Source: Chamaea fasciata (lineage: Eukaryota > Chordata > Aves > Passeriformes > Sylviidae). From it: a DNA stretch of 64,000 nt. Positions 42,155-53,107 of this stretch are shown here, in pieces. Position 1 is the stretch's first letter. Each line of letters opens with the position of its first letter. A program made the position numbers and the translations under genes. The notes below the pieces were generated by a model. The model searched no databases. It worked only from the letters and a program-made list of their open reading frames with translations, and was not told where the DNA came from. The stretch lies in assembly GCA_029207755.1 (NCBI GenBank), contig JARCOQ010000002.1, positions 116,340,051 to 116,404,050 on the forward strand, given 5' to 3'.

Positions 42155-42870
42155 GTTCCAGGTGATTTCCCCACCTGCCCGAGGCGGCCGCAGGAGGCAG
42201 AGGGGGTGGAGCTGCACGGACACGGTTTGCTGATTACAGACGGGAATTAACTGATTAATTAACGCCGCTAAAAGGTGCCCAGCTGCGGGCAGTGATGCAG
42301 AAAGTGTCGAGGCCGGCCCGGGGCAATCTTTGCAGTGACCTGCAGGGCCCCGGAGCTGCCCGTCACTGAACTGGCACCTCGGCCCAGCCCGTGCTGCTGC
42401 TCCTGCTGCTGTCACCGCCCCGCTCCCCAAAACTGTCCCCAGGGGCTTCAACCTGCGCCTCCCAGCCCCTGGGTGGTGCCAGGGCCCCCAGGGCAGCCCG
42501 GGAGCAAACCCTGCTCGTTCTCTCAGCCCTGCCAACATCACAGGGGCCAATTACCCACTGGAGTGGGTCTGGGAAATGCCACTTTTCCCTGTTTTTCCCC
42601 GCGGTGGTACAGCTGTGATGTTGTGCCACAGGAGGAGTGTAATAAAGTACCCTGCAGGTAAAATAATTAAGATAGCCTGCAGGTGGGGGGGTTCCTCTTT
42701 CCTTCTGCTTTTCTCCCATTTCCTTCCCCGGAGGAGTGGAGCAGAGCTCACAGCATTCCCCAGTCCGGGAATCCTGGAATCAGAGAACCACGGAACGAGC
42801 CCAGGGATCAGCCCAGCCCTGCACAGACATCCCAACCATCCCAACACTTTTTTATCCTTTGAAAGGCAGT
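42155..42870. other. Intergenic DNA
   Basis: Mostly single-copy. 42765-42835 (ATCCTGGAATCAGAGAACCA, GATCAGCCCAGCCCTGCACA) resembles a short complemented CR1 end. No gene. Confidence 0.35.
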
Positions 42871-42873
42871 TTG

Positions 42874-43440
42874 TTTTATCTTCTTTTTTTGTCAGAGTTG
42901 GGATTAAATGTGTGAGACTGTATTTCATGTTCGGACTCAGATGTTTATTAATTTTTATCCACGTTACAGTCTCACAAGCTGTGAGTGCTACAGCACTTCA
43001 AGCTAACAAACTAAAAATGGCCCCATCTCTCTCTCTCCAAGGCCTCTTGAGGATAAACTGTCCAATTAAGAGATGACACCTGAATGATTTTGACTTTTAA
43101 CCCAATAACCAACCACCCCTGGCCCACAGTGTGGACTTTTCTACCCAATTCCAAACCCCCACCCAGAGCATGGAGAAGAAGGTGAAAAAGAAGGACTCAG
43201 CCTCTGCCCTAAACCCTCCATCCTGCTTTCTCTCCATATTCCTGTATTCTAAACCCTCCAGCTCTGAGTTTCCCACCCTGTGCTATCACACCCTTCTATC
43301 CAAACCCCACAGCCACAATCCCAGAGCTGTCACTCCATTTTGGGAGCCTTTTCCACGGCCTCAGGTGCAATGCAGTGTTTGCCTGGGGCTCGGTGCCTGC
43401 CAGTGCAGAGAGTCTGGAATTCTCCGTGCCCGGGGTTCCA
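42874..43440 (-). mobile_element. LTR-like repeat family B, copy 6
   Basis: It runs from TTTTATCTTC and GTCAGAGTTGGGATTAAATG to CCGTGCCCGGGGTTCCA with both ends intact. The complement carries GGATAAAAATTAATAAACAT with the AATAAA signal. The opposite strand keeps the recurring MEKKVKKKDSASALNP frame. Confidence 0.8.
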
Positions 43441-43960
43441 GCGCCAAGGGTTCACCCAGCTCCTGCCATCAGCTGAGGAACAAACAAATTAATGAAGCAC
43501 TCAGGAGAAACTTGATGAACTTGGGAGGTTTTCTGCCTGAAACTCCCAGCATTGAACCTTCTGACGGAACAAAATCCCTCCAGGTGCCAGGAGGTACCAA
43601 CGGTTTATTGTGGAACGGTTCTCTGTGCAATTACTGGCATCCTCTAATAATTCTGTCCCATTTCCCTCCTGCAAAGGTCTTTAAATACCACTGGATTTCT
43701 GCCTTTGGGCATTTGGCTCTCCTTTGGTACCTTGGTGTCCTCCTTGGTTTTTTCTCTCAATTTTGATGTTGGGTCCCTTTTCCCAGTGGACCTGGACCCA
43801 ACCTGGTGTTTTCACAGCCAGTCATTAAAACAAGAGGAAACTGCACAGCTCAAAATCTCCAGAGCAGAAGAATTTCTGCTTAAAAGGAGGACGGGATCGA
43901 TACTGAACTCTGAATTCCTGGGGCCTTTTAGGTTGGTTTTTTTTTGTCACTTTGGTGATC
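43441..43960. other. Intergenic DNA, no feature seen
   Basis: Single-copy sequence next to the LTR. The open frame running into it from the LTR has no domain. Confidence 0.35.
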
Positions 43961-43964
43961 CGGT

Positions 43965-44440
43965 ATTTATTGATTCAGTTGTTTTTATATCTATTTTAAT
44001 GTTAATTTAGTTATATCATTGTTTATTAATACTTATACTAACATTAATATTAATATCTTTAAAACAGTTATATTTATATTATATAGTTATATTTTAATTT
44101 ATTGATTCGATTTTTTTGGTATCTATTAAAATTTTTATTTATTTCTATTATTGTTTATCAATAATTATACTAATATTTATATTAATAGTATTTAAACAGT
44201 TATATTTTATATTATACAGTTATATTTTTATATAAGTATGTCTTCCTTAACAATAAATACATTAATATTTATTTACATTCTATTTCTATTAATTTATATC
44301 AATTATATAATTATAATTATATTATATTATTCTATATTGATATTGATATTTATATTAACACCTATTAACATATTAACTTTTTTATTTATTATTATTTTAT
44401 TTATTTATTTAGTTGGTTTATTTACATTATTGTATCCTAC
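43965..44440. repeat. AT-rich low-complexity region
   Basis: About 475 bp of TATTAATATTTATATTAATA-type sequence with loosely repeated segments (ACAGTTATATTTATATTATA and ACAGTTATATTTTATATTAT). Likely a degraded AT minisatellite. Confidence 0.8.
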
Positions 44441-44499
44441 GTTTGTGCATGAACAGGGTTATTTGCAGGATCTGGGATTCTTGGTGGATTAACTGACCA

Positions 44500-45110
44500 T
44501 GGGGTGGCCAGGAGAGCCCCTGGGATCGTGGGGAGCATTGGGAAGGGCATTCCCAGCAGGTCAGGGAGGGGATCCTGCCCCTCTGCTCAGCTCCAGGGAG
44601 GCTCATCTGGGGTGTCCTGCTCAGTTCTGGGCTCCCCAGTCCAAGGAAGGCCAGGAGCCGCAGGAGGGGGTCCAGGGAAGGCCTCAGAGATGATCTGGGG
44701 TCTGGGGCATCTCTGGGGAGGAGAGACTGTGCGAGCTGGGCCTGGTCACTCTGGGGAAGGGAAGGCTGAGGGGGGATCCATCAGTCCATCCAGACATCCC
44801 ATCCCATCAGTCCATCCAGACATCCCATCCCGTCTCTCCAAGGGTGTCAGGGTGTCCCAGACTCTCAGTGGTGCCAGTGTCAGCACAAGGAGCCCTGGCC
44901 AGGAACTAAAACACAACAATTCCAGCCCAGCCTGAGGAAGAACTTCCTTCCCTGGAGGGGCAGAGCCCTGCAGCAGCTGCCCAGGGAGGGGCTGGAGTCT
45001 CCCTGTGCGGAGACATCCCAAAGCCCCCTGGACATGTTCCTGTGTCACTGCTGCAGGTGGCCCTTCCTGGGCAGGGGGACATCCAGAGGTCCCTCCCAAA
45101 CCCTGACTGG
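44500..45110 (+). mobile_element. CR1 LINE 3' fragment
   Basis: Sense CR1 body (GGGGTGTCCTGCTCAGTTCT, GGCCTGGTCACTCTGGGGAA) followed after a (CCATCCAGACATCCCATCC)2 duplication by the same 3' region as 5080-5310 (AGCCTGAGGAAGAACTTCCT, GGACATGTTCCTGTGTCACT). The longest CR1 piece here, still without a reverse transcriptase frame. Confidence 0.85.
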
Positions 45111-45229
45111 GGAATTTTGGGATCCCTGCCCTCTCCAGGACGAAAGCCCGGGATAATTCCCAGTGCAGGGCTGGTTCCTGTCCCGCTCCACCCGCTCTCA
45201 GCCCGGGCAGCGGCACAATCTGTTCCCCG

Positions 45230-45450
45230 GGGCCGTTAATGCCCATCCCGCAGCCGGGGACGGAGTTTGTGATGGAAAGAGCCCGTATTGTTTGCTTAAC
45301 AGTCAAGTGACAAATTATTTAATTAGCACATATGCCATTTGTCTCCGCAGCTGTGTTCATCGTTCTAATTGCAAAGCAGCCTTAATTTATTGCGCCTATA
45401 TTGCTCCCTAATACTAACGCGGTAATTATATGCTTCCATTAGCCCACTAC
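45230..45450. promoter_or_regulatory. Candidate upstream enhancer region
   Basis: Unique, very TAAT-rich DNA about 33.5 kb upstream of OLIG2: GCTTAACAGTCAAGTGACAA (NKX-like AAGTG), ATTATTTAATTAGCACATAT, TCGTTCTAATTGCAAAGCAG, CTAATACTAACGCGGTAATT and TGCTTCCATTAGCCC. The density of homeodomain cores is the highest in the window. Function is inferred. Confidence 0.5.
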
Positions 45451-45454
45451 ACCC

Positions 45455-45855
45455 TATGGAAGGGGGGAAAAAAAACCCGGGAAAACGAAGATTAATTCCT
45501 GCACACGATGTATCTCTCCTCCAGCCGAGGTATGGATCCCTCGCCGGGAAGAGAAGCTCAGGTGGCAGCTGGAAAAGCGACCCCTTCCCCGGGCGTTTTC
45601 CTCCCCAGCCGCTTTCTTTAAACTTTTTATTGCCGGGATTTGTCCGTTTGGGCTTTGTTTTGGGAAGCGTTTCCTCGGGCGCACAACCCTGCTTTGAGAT
45701 CTCCACCTGCTGGAGAGATCCCAGCACGCACAAAGGAGCTCCGGGAAAACTCCGGCTCCTCCGCGGCCAAATCTGCTTCTCCTCCTCTTCATCCTCCTCC
45801 TCCTCGGCAGAGCCGCCCCGGCCGGGCAGGAAGAGGCGTTTCCCACCTGTCCCAG
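45455..45855. other. GC-moderate DNA, no gene seen
   Basis: Single-copy, with a (TCC)n-type run at 45775-45805. Confidence 0.35.
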
Positions 45856-46328
45856 TGATGCCTCAAGTTTTATCTTTGGTATATTTCAGGTTCTGCGGTG
45901 CCCGGGGTGCAGCTCTGAGCTCACAGTCAGTGTCACTCAGCTCTGCACACAGCAGGGACACAAAACAAATCCTTCTCCTGCTGCACACCAAGGACAGCTG
46001 GGACAAGTGTTCAGGCCCCAAAGCACAAACAAGGGTGGGCTGAGGGGAGGAAACAAGAAGGATGGGACTGCATCACCTGCAGCTGGGACTGGACAATTCA
46101 ACCCCAACGTGCAAATGGACCAAAACTTACAGAAGCGTGAGACCTCGTGACCGTTTGTCCATGTTATGATCATTTTGTGACCATTTTGTGACCATTTTGG
46201 ATCCACCTTGGGCGTAGCCCTGGCCAGGCTCTTGTCCTGCCCAATGTGGATCCTTAAAGGCCTTTTAATAAATATCTACTTTATTCTCCAGCTCTGTCTC
46301 TGCTCCAGCTCAGCCTTCCCAAGGCATC
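45856..46328 (+). mobile_element. Solo LTR family A, near full length
   Basis: It starts TGATGCCTCAAGTTTTATCT and ends CTTCCCAAGGCATC, matching 61369-61848 throughout. AATAAA lies at 46267-46272. The TATA site is mutated (ACTTACAGAAGC). No coding interior is attached. Confidence 0.8.
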
Positions 46329-46489
46329 CCCACCTGCAGCTCTGGCCCTTCCCAGGTGGGTTTTGGCACTTTGGGATTCGCTGCTCCGGGCAGGAGAGGC
46401 CCAAGCCCTCCACGGGTCACACGGGAGAATCTGGAGATGTTTCTGTTCTGGGGTACCCTCCCAATTTTCTTGCTCTGCTAAACCTGGGA

Positions 46490-46562
46490 GAGCGGCAGGG
46501 GGCTGGAGCTGGATGTGCTTTAAGGTCCCTTCCAGCCCAAATCACTTCTGGAATTCTGGGAA
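46490..46562 (+). mobile_element. CR1 3'-end fragment
   Basis: GGAGCTGGATGTGCTTTAAG, GTCCCTTCCAGCCCAAATCA and CTGGAATTCTGG form a sense CR1 end. Confidence 0.7.
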
Positions 46563-46564
46563 TC

Positions 46565-47028
46565 ACGAACATTTTTAACAGGAGAAAAAGCTGGGAGTCT
46601 GCACCTCTATCCAAACCCCATCATGAGGGCCGGTGCCTCCCCTGAGGGAAGGACCGGGAATGTCACTGCCCCAAGGCAAAGCTGGGGCTGAGAATCCCGG
46701 GATGCTGCGGGGATCCTGCCCCAGGCACACCAGCGCGGCCTCATCCTCCCCGACCCCACAGAAAGGACAGAGAGGTCACGAGTGGGGTTTGCTGTTAACT
46801 CGGGAAGGGGAGCAGCCGCCTCAGATCCCAGCGCAGCCAAACAGCTGCTGGGTCCTCCTCTCGTCAGGCAGAGCCTTTAAGTGCATCCCCAGCTCGGGAG
46901 CGCTCAGCTAAGCCCGTCTGAAGTTGAGAGGATTTAAGCAGATGCCCCTCTCTCCCTAAGCCCGGGCTTAAGCCCCCTGAAGGGCTGCGGAGCTGCCGAG
47001 GGCGGGGGCAGCTGCAGGAGCCGCTCCC
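46565..47028. other. Intergenic DNA, no feature seen
   Basis: Single-copy DNA. 46860-46970 (TTTAAGTGCATCCCCAGCTC, GAGAGGATTTAAGCAGATGC) could be part of a regulatory element. Confidence 0.35.
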
Positions 47029-47061
47029 TTCCCCTTCCCCTTCCCCTTCCCCTTCCCCTTC
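47029..47061. repeat. (TTCCCC)n hexamer run
   Basis: About five perfect CTTCCC units directly before dispersed repeat D. Copy 1 has a shorter run at the same place. Confidence 0.9.
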
Positions 47062-47270
47062 CCGGCGTTTTTTCCACTTTTTTTCCCACGTTTCTCCAAT
47101 TCCATTCCCGACCAACTTTTGCAGGAGCTGCCTGAAGCAGAGTCTGGGGGTGGGGAGGGCTCTGGGGTTTGGGGTGGTGCCCACAGATCCCTCCAGGCCT
47201 TGGTGGGATCCATGAGCCCTTCCAGGATCCTGGAAGCTCAGGATGTCCCGGGGACCCTCAGGGATGCTCC
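47062..47270. repeat. Low-copy dispersed repeat D, copy 2
   Basis: A gap-free match to 1510-1718 in the same orientation. See that entry. Confidence 0.85.
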
Positions 47271-47514
47271 GGGCACCCCCCGGGTGTCGGTGACAAGGGA
47301 TGAGAGCCGGGGCCACCTCTCGCTCGTGTCCCCCCCGCCCCAGGCAGTGCCGGGAGGACGGGAATCCCCCCGGGGGGAGGCCGAGCCCCGGGAAAAGGGG
47401 AAAGGGCAGCGCCGAGGGGCTCTCAGGTGGCTGCTCCAGCCCTGCCTCCCGCCAGACGCCAAATCCGAGCCGGCAAATGCAGCCCCATTCTTCTTCCCCC
47501 CTTTTTCTTCCCTC

Positions 47515-48120
47515 AATGCGGGCTACAAGGCTACTGCCAAAAACATATCCAGCACAATCAAACATCAGATGGTGACTCCTTTCCCACAGCTTGTGTGAGT
47601 GAAAACAGTGAAATTATACCCATGTTTTAGCGGCGAATCCCCTGGTGTTCGAGCGAGGCAAGCCCAGCGCAGGGCTCTTGTTCTCCTGCTTTTTGTTCCT
47701 GGACTTGCACTGTTTTTAGCACTGGACACCATTCAGCCCCCATTCAGCATTGTATGTCACTTCACATATGGTTCATCCGCTCCAAATGTGTGCATGTACC
47801 CAGAAAATGCAGCTTTTCATTATGTATTCTCTATGTAACAGAAAAGATTAAGATGTAAGCCCGGTGAATGCAGCAGGAATTAGTTGGACAGATGAATAAG
47901 GGAAAAATGAATCTGGAATGACGGCGGATTTAGTCTAATGATGGTGGGAGGGCGGTAAGAACTTGGTGGTAGGTTTCAGCCCTTTTAATCCCAGCCTGTG
48001 TGTGTATTTTGGCAGGAGAAATGTTTCTTCAGAACTGCATCCAGAGGGATACAGTAAAAACACTTTTAACCCGATCCACATGAAAGGCATCAAAATTGTC
48101 AGGCGGCAGCACAACGCCCG
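47515..48120. promoter_or_regulatory. Candidate upstream enhancer region
   Basis: About 600 bp, the longest repeat-free block upstream: AACATATCCAGCACAATCAA, CATCAGATGGTGACTCC (E-box CAGATG), GTATGTCACTTCACATATGG (CATATG), TTTCATTATGTATTCTCTAT, GGATTTAGTCTAATGATGGT and CAGCCCTTTTAATCCCAGCC. No codon structure. Role inferred. Confidence 0.45.
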
Positions 48121-48224
48121 CCCCGCCCCGAGCCCCGCACGGATTTTGGGGCGCTGCCGGTGAAGAACCCGCAGAATTCGGACAATAAACCCCCCCCACC
48201 CTCGCGAAAGCCCGGCAATATCGG

Positions 48225-48620
48225 CCCCGAATTTATTCCGTTTGTTTCATTCAGTTATTCCTCCTCTCGAGATATAATTTCCATGAACATCCGCTAATGA
48301 GGGGAGCCTTTGATGCGACTCGGAGAGGGGATTTCAGGTTTTAAAAGGAGAATAAAAGCACCGAGCGCTGAAGTTTCCTTTACCCCCGCTGCCCACAAAC
48401 GCTCCCCTCGAGCGCGCCCGACGACGAGTTGAGAGATATTTTTAAAATTCAGGCGTTTGTGCCCGAAGGACGGGAGGCTGGAAGTGTCAAGGCGTGGATA
48501 AATAGAAAAGCAGCTCGTTTGAGAGCGGCCGTTCGCGGGGCCTGACACAAAACAGGGAGGGAGAGAAACCCTCAATGGGAACATTTGGAGTTAAGCTCAC
48601 TTCCTACAACAGTTTGCACG
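48225..48620. promoter_or_regulatory. Candidate upstream regulatory island
   Basis: Unique DNA: TTTCATTCAGTTATTCCTCC, GAACATCCGCTAATGAGGGG, TTAAAAGGAGAATAAAAGCA. A T-rich tract follows (48639-48682), then 48683-48760 (TTGCATGACAATGGAGATAT, SOX-like) may belong to the same element. Confidence 0.4.
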
Positions 48621-48769
48621 GGGGAGAAAGAGATAATTTTTTTTTTTCTTTTTTTTTTTCTTTCTTTTTTTTTTTTTTTTTTCCGGATTGAAAATCAGCA
48701 TTTGCATGACAATGGAGATATTTCAAAAGTATAAACACAAAGGGCTGCAACTTCAGAGCCTGGTGGGTC

Positions 48770-49650
48770 AGCTGCGCTGCTGCTCGGTGCTCAGCACATC
48801 CTCTCCCAGCGCCGGGAAAGGCGGATTTGCCATTCCCAGCAGCAGCGGGGAATTCTCGGAGGTGCCCGGGGCAAAAAAAGAGTTTCCTTCGGTGACTTCT
48901 GTGTCCCACCAAACCCCACAGCAAACCCTCCACGTTTGAAAGAATTTCCCCTCAGTTTAGGGTTTTTTTGGTTTTTTTTTTTTTTTTAAAGATTTAATCC
49001 AATAAGATTTCACGGAATAAATTTTCTCCGTTTGAAAAAATAAAAATAAGTTTCTCCGAGCAGGGAAACAACAATTCCTCCTGCCTGGCACCAAAGGCGT
49101 TCTGACACGTCCTGTGTGCATGGGTGGCTCTCAGCTGTCCCCTGTTAAACGCTGGCAGCCTAAAAAATAAGGGAAAAAAAAATTCACCTCCTGTGTCTGC
49201 TTAGTATATTTTGATTGAAAAGAAAATGAAGTGGGTTTAAAAATCCCGGCAGTATTTTTTAAAATATCCCCCTGCCTCCCCACAAAAGGATTTTAAGGAT
49301 TAATCCCTCTAAGGAGCCGAACAAAAACCTTTCTAGTTACTGACTGGAAAATTAAATATATTAAATATGTCTTAAATAGTACAATTAGATATATGGTCCT
49401 GCGAAGAAATTATCCCCTTTTAAAACAAAATAAAGATTTAAATTTCAATTGCAACTCTTCAATGCCAGAAGGTCAAAACGTGTCAATTTGATCTGGAGAA
49501 ATTTCACCACCAACCCCGGGGGCCCTCTTTGGGTGGTGGTGGCAATGCTTGGGCTGAAGTTGCTGCATTTGATGTTTACCCCTGAATTTCACCATTCCGG
49601 CAACATTTCCAAAACTGACCAAAATCAGCGGCCTGAATAAGACAAACCAG
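48770..49650. other. AT-moderate intergenic DNA
   Basis: No gene. 49190-49450 is AT-rich (TTAGTATATTTTGATTGAAA, AAATATATTAAATATGTCTT) and unassigned; a regulatory role is possible. Confidence 0.35.
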
Positions 49651-49654
49651 TTCA

Positions 49655-50030
49655 TTTCCCCAGTTTATTTCACCAGGTTACTTCCCCAGTTTATTTCACC
49701 ACTTTATTTTACCAGTTCATTTCCCCAGTTTATTTCACCAGGTTACTTCCCCAGTTTATTTCACCACTTTATTTTACCAGTTTGTTTCACCAGTTAATTT
49801 TACCAGTTTATTTCCCCAGTTTATTTCACCAGGTTATTTCCCCAGTTTATTTCCCCACTTTATTTAACCAGTTTATTTCCTCGGTTTATTTCACCACTTT
49901 ATTTCACCACTTTATTTCACCACTTTATTTTACCAGTTTATTTTACCAGTTTATTTCCCCAGTTTATTTCCCCAGTTAATTTCCCCGGTTAAATCCCCCA
50001 ATTTATTTTACCAGTTAATTTCCCCTTTTC
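49655..50030. repeat. CCAGTTTATTT minisatellite
   Basis: About 25 units of 13-15 bp (CCCCAGTTTATTT, CACCACTTTATTT, TACCAGTTTATTT). It is decorated with regular TTTATT, i.e. AATAAA on the minus strand, by chance. Confidence 0.95.
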
Positions 50031-50034
50031 TCAT

Positions 50035-51045
50035 CCCGCTATGAGGAGCCACACCGCAAACTGCCGCTGGTTTAACCTCCACCAAGCCTGGCTCCTTTTT
50101 TGTCTCCTTTCGCGTGGGTTTGGACATAAAATCTGGAACCAGAGCAGAAACTCCAGCTCGGCCTCAGCCCAAACGAAGGCTGCCGTGGTGCTCTGCACCA
50201 TTAAACCAGGCTCAGTTTGGCCTCCTTCCCCGCGGATTCAGGTTCAGGATTTAGAACCGGAGCAGGAAATCCCAGTTTCTCCCATGGCCTCTCCCCGTGC
50301 CAAACCCAGGCCTGGAAAAACCAAACTCCAAACTCATGGAGGTGCAAGTGTTCCTCCCGAGGAGGGCAGGGCTCTGTGCCTCGGCCTTTTATCCCGATTT
50401 CCTTCTGCTCCTCTTCCTCCTCCAAGGGAACGGGGAGGAAGCATCACCCCCGGGGGTGCAGGGGGTGCCCAGGCTCCTGCTGCAGCTCCCTGGATTCCTG
50501 CTGCTTTCCAGGCTGCCCAATCCAGGCCCCTCCAAACATTGAATTTACGGTGTTTTTGTCCTGCAGTTGATTTCCCAACTTTTGCAGTTTTATTTGTGCT
50601 TCCCCTGCTTGTGCATCTGGAAATTTTTCCAGCACCGTGGATTGAGTGGCAACTCATTAAGTCACAATTCTCCATTAAATCCAAGGACAGATTGGAGGCT
50701 GCAGGTGCCTGGGCTGGTCCTCAGCCTGCTGCTCCTGGGTGTTATCCTTCCCTCCCTCCCTGCAGGTGACACAGGTGACACAGACCTTCCCAGGGGACAC
50801 ATTCCACACCTGGCATCAGGCACGGAGCTGTTCACTGCCCCCAGTGCCAACAAAGACCCTCCCAGTAACTCCAGGCTTCCACCATGGGGAATGGGACCAT
50901 TCCTGTGGGAATTCCAGGCCCAGGAAATTCTCAGAATCTTGCGCATGCAGGCACAAATGCAAAAAACAAGAATACAGGGTCCGACCTGAGACCTTGGCCG
51001 TAAGTACAAATGTGAGTTTGTAGTATAGATAGAAACACATTGAGC
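50035..51045. other. Intergenic DNA, no feature seen
   Basis: Single-copy DNA with short unsupported frames. The longest (about 240 codons on plus from 50041) has no recognisable domain and no splice or promoter context. Confidence 0.4.
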
Positions 51046-51048
51046 CAA

Positions 51049-51443
51049 GTTGTGGAAAGTGTTAGAGTGTAAAGTTTAAGATACAGAAATAATTATAAAT
51101 GTAATAAGAAGTTTTAAGGTGCAGTACTGTAAGTTTGTGTGTCATTCGGTGATTGGTCAAGAGAGTCCACACTGAGGCAGAGACAAATTAATTAGGGACT
51201 CGTGTGAAAGCAAAAACATTCCCTGAGGCAGTAGTTCATAGGTTGTTGGTAAATTAACCAAGTATTAGTTAATTATAATTGGTTAATTAACCTTTAAGAG
51301 ACCTGGTAACCTGTGACTTTCACGACTGACCACCACGGGCTTTGGGCATGTGGTGAAGACGTCCCCACCCTTCGATGAGATTGAGGCAATAAATAATGCT
51401 TTAAAACGTCTTGAAATGTTTTAAAACTCTTTAAAGTCCTGAC
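51049..51443 (+). mobile_element. Possible diverged solo LTR
   Basis: It starts TGTGGAAAGTGTTAGAGTG and ends GTCCTGACA (TG...CA). It has an inverted CCAAT (GTGATTGGTC, 51151), AT-rich TTAATTATAATTGGTTAATT and an AATAAA (GCAATAAATAATGC, about 51389) 50 bp before the end. No second copy is in the window and no clear target duplication is seen, so the call is weak. Confidence 0.35.
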
Positions 51444-51481
51444 ACGTTCCCACCCCCAGTGCCCCAAGCAGGGGCACCTGT

Positions 51482-52020
51482 GAGAGGTGAGGAACCAGAG
51501 AAACCCTGTCTGTGTCTGTGAGCAGTGAGGAACCAGAGAAACCCTGTCTGTGTCTGTGAGCAGTGAGGAACCAGAGAAACCCTGTCTGTGTCTGTGAGCA
51601 GTGAGGAACCAGAGAAACCCTGTCTGTGTCTGTGAGCAGTGAGGAACCAGAGAAACCCTGTCTGTGTCTGTGAGCAGTGAGGAACCAGAGAAACCCTGTC
51701 TGTGTCTGTGAGAGGTGAGGAACCAGAGAAACCCTGTCTGTGTCTGTGAGAGGTGAGGAACCAGAGAAACCCTGTCTGTGTCTGTGAGAGGTGAGGAACC
51801 AGAGAAACCCTGTCTGTGTCTGTGAGAGGTGAGGAACCAGAGAAACCCTGTCTGTGTCTGTGAGAGGTGAGGAACCAGAGAAACCCTGTCTGTGTCTGTG
51901 AGAGGTGAGGAACCAGAGAAACCCTGTCTGTGAGAGGTGAGGAACCAGAGAAACCCTGTCTGTGTCTGTGAGAGGTGAGGAACCAGAGAAACCCTGTCTG
52001 TGAGAGGTGAGGAACCAGAC
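51482..52020. repeat. 38-bp minisatellite
   Basis: About 14 units of GTGAGGAACCAGAGAAACCC plus TGTCTGTGTCTGTGAGAG. The left units carry GAGCAG and the right units GAGAGG, so two variants are spatially sorted. Degenerate units (CCAGACAAGCCCTGTCTG) continue to about 52520. Confidence 0.97.
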
Positions 52021-52520
52021 AAGCCCTGCCTGAGTCTGTGAAAGGTGAAGAACCAGACAAGCCCTGTCTGTGAAAGGTGAGGAACCAGACAAATTCTGCT
52101 GTGAGAGATGAGGAACCAGAGAAACCCTGTCTGTGAGAGGAGCCAGACAAGTCCTGTCTGTAAGAGGTGAAGAACCAGAAAAGTTCTGCTGTGAGAAGTG
52201 AGGAACCAGACAGGCCCTGAAGGAACCAGACAAGCCCCATCTGTGAGAGGAACCAGACAAGTCCTGTCTGTGTCTGTGAGAGGTGAGGAACCAGACTAGT
52301 CCTGTCTGAAAGGTGAAGAACCAGACAGGCCCTGAAGGAACCAGGCAAGCTCTATGTCTGTGAGAGGGGAAGAACCAGAAAAATTCCATCTGTGAGAGGT
52401 GAGGAACCAGACAAGCCCAGTCTGAGTCTATGAAAAGCGAAGAACCAGACAAGCTCAGTCTGAGAGGAACCAGACATGTTCAGTCTGTGTCAGTGAAGGG
52501 AGAGGACCCAGACAAGCCCT
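52021..52520. repeat. Degenerate extension of the 38-bp array
   Basis: Shorter, diverged units (GTGAGGAACCAGACAAG, GAGGAACCAGACATGTTC) of variable length, the likely old edge of the array. Confidence 0.85.
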
Positions 52521-52524
52521 GTCT

Positions 52525-53105
52525 GTACCCGGCAGGAAGCAAAGGAACCTCGTCCCAGGAAGGCAGCAGCCACCAGGAGAGATCTTCTGGAAGAGTTTTA
52601 CGTCACAGTCTTAACGGGAGAGGCTCCATTTTCTCCAGGAGAGCTGTGCCTGACACATTCAGCTTTGGGATCTGCTGCCATTCCCCCGAAGTTGTGTCGT
52701 GGACACCGCGGGGACTCTCCTTCCTCGTGGTCCTCAAAGGCAGAAGGGGTGCCCACGTTCCCTGCCGTGGACAAGGTGGATTCACCCCGAGGATGAGGAG
52801 GGAAAGGCGCTATCCTGGTACGCGCTGCTGCTTCCCAGGCCCGGGGGAGGGAAGGTTTTGGAGCCTCCACATCTCCCCTTCCTGAGGTGCCACCAAGCTG
52901 CTGGGTCCCCGAGCTGCACAAACCTGAGTCTGAGTCACTGTAAGAGTGAATTGGTCTAAAACTCCCCAAATCTCAATTCCTCAACTTTAGGAAGGAATTC
53001 CTGAATTCAGGATCTGCCTGGTGGAGCTGAGGGACTTCCTGTGTACGAGGAAAACCTGGCAGAACTCTCCATCTGCTTTTGCAGGAAATAACAGTGTTCT
53101 CCAGG
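52525..53105. other. Intergenic DNA, no feature seen
   Basis: Single-copy GC-moderate DNA. Confidence 0.35.
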
Positions 53106-53107
53106 TT

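Noticed and set aside
49655..50030. Series of AATAAA signals on the minus strand
   Set aside because: They arise from the CCAGTTTATTT minisatellite, and no transcript upstream is supported.
51482..52020. CRISPR-like regular repeat array
   Set aside because: Units are contiguous without unique spacers, and the genome is that of a vertebrate. The same applies to the 33- and 45-bp arrays.
51294..52452. 240-343-codon Ser/Phe/His-rich frames on minus
   Set aside because: Products of the 38-bp array, with all three frames open.
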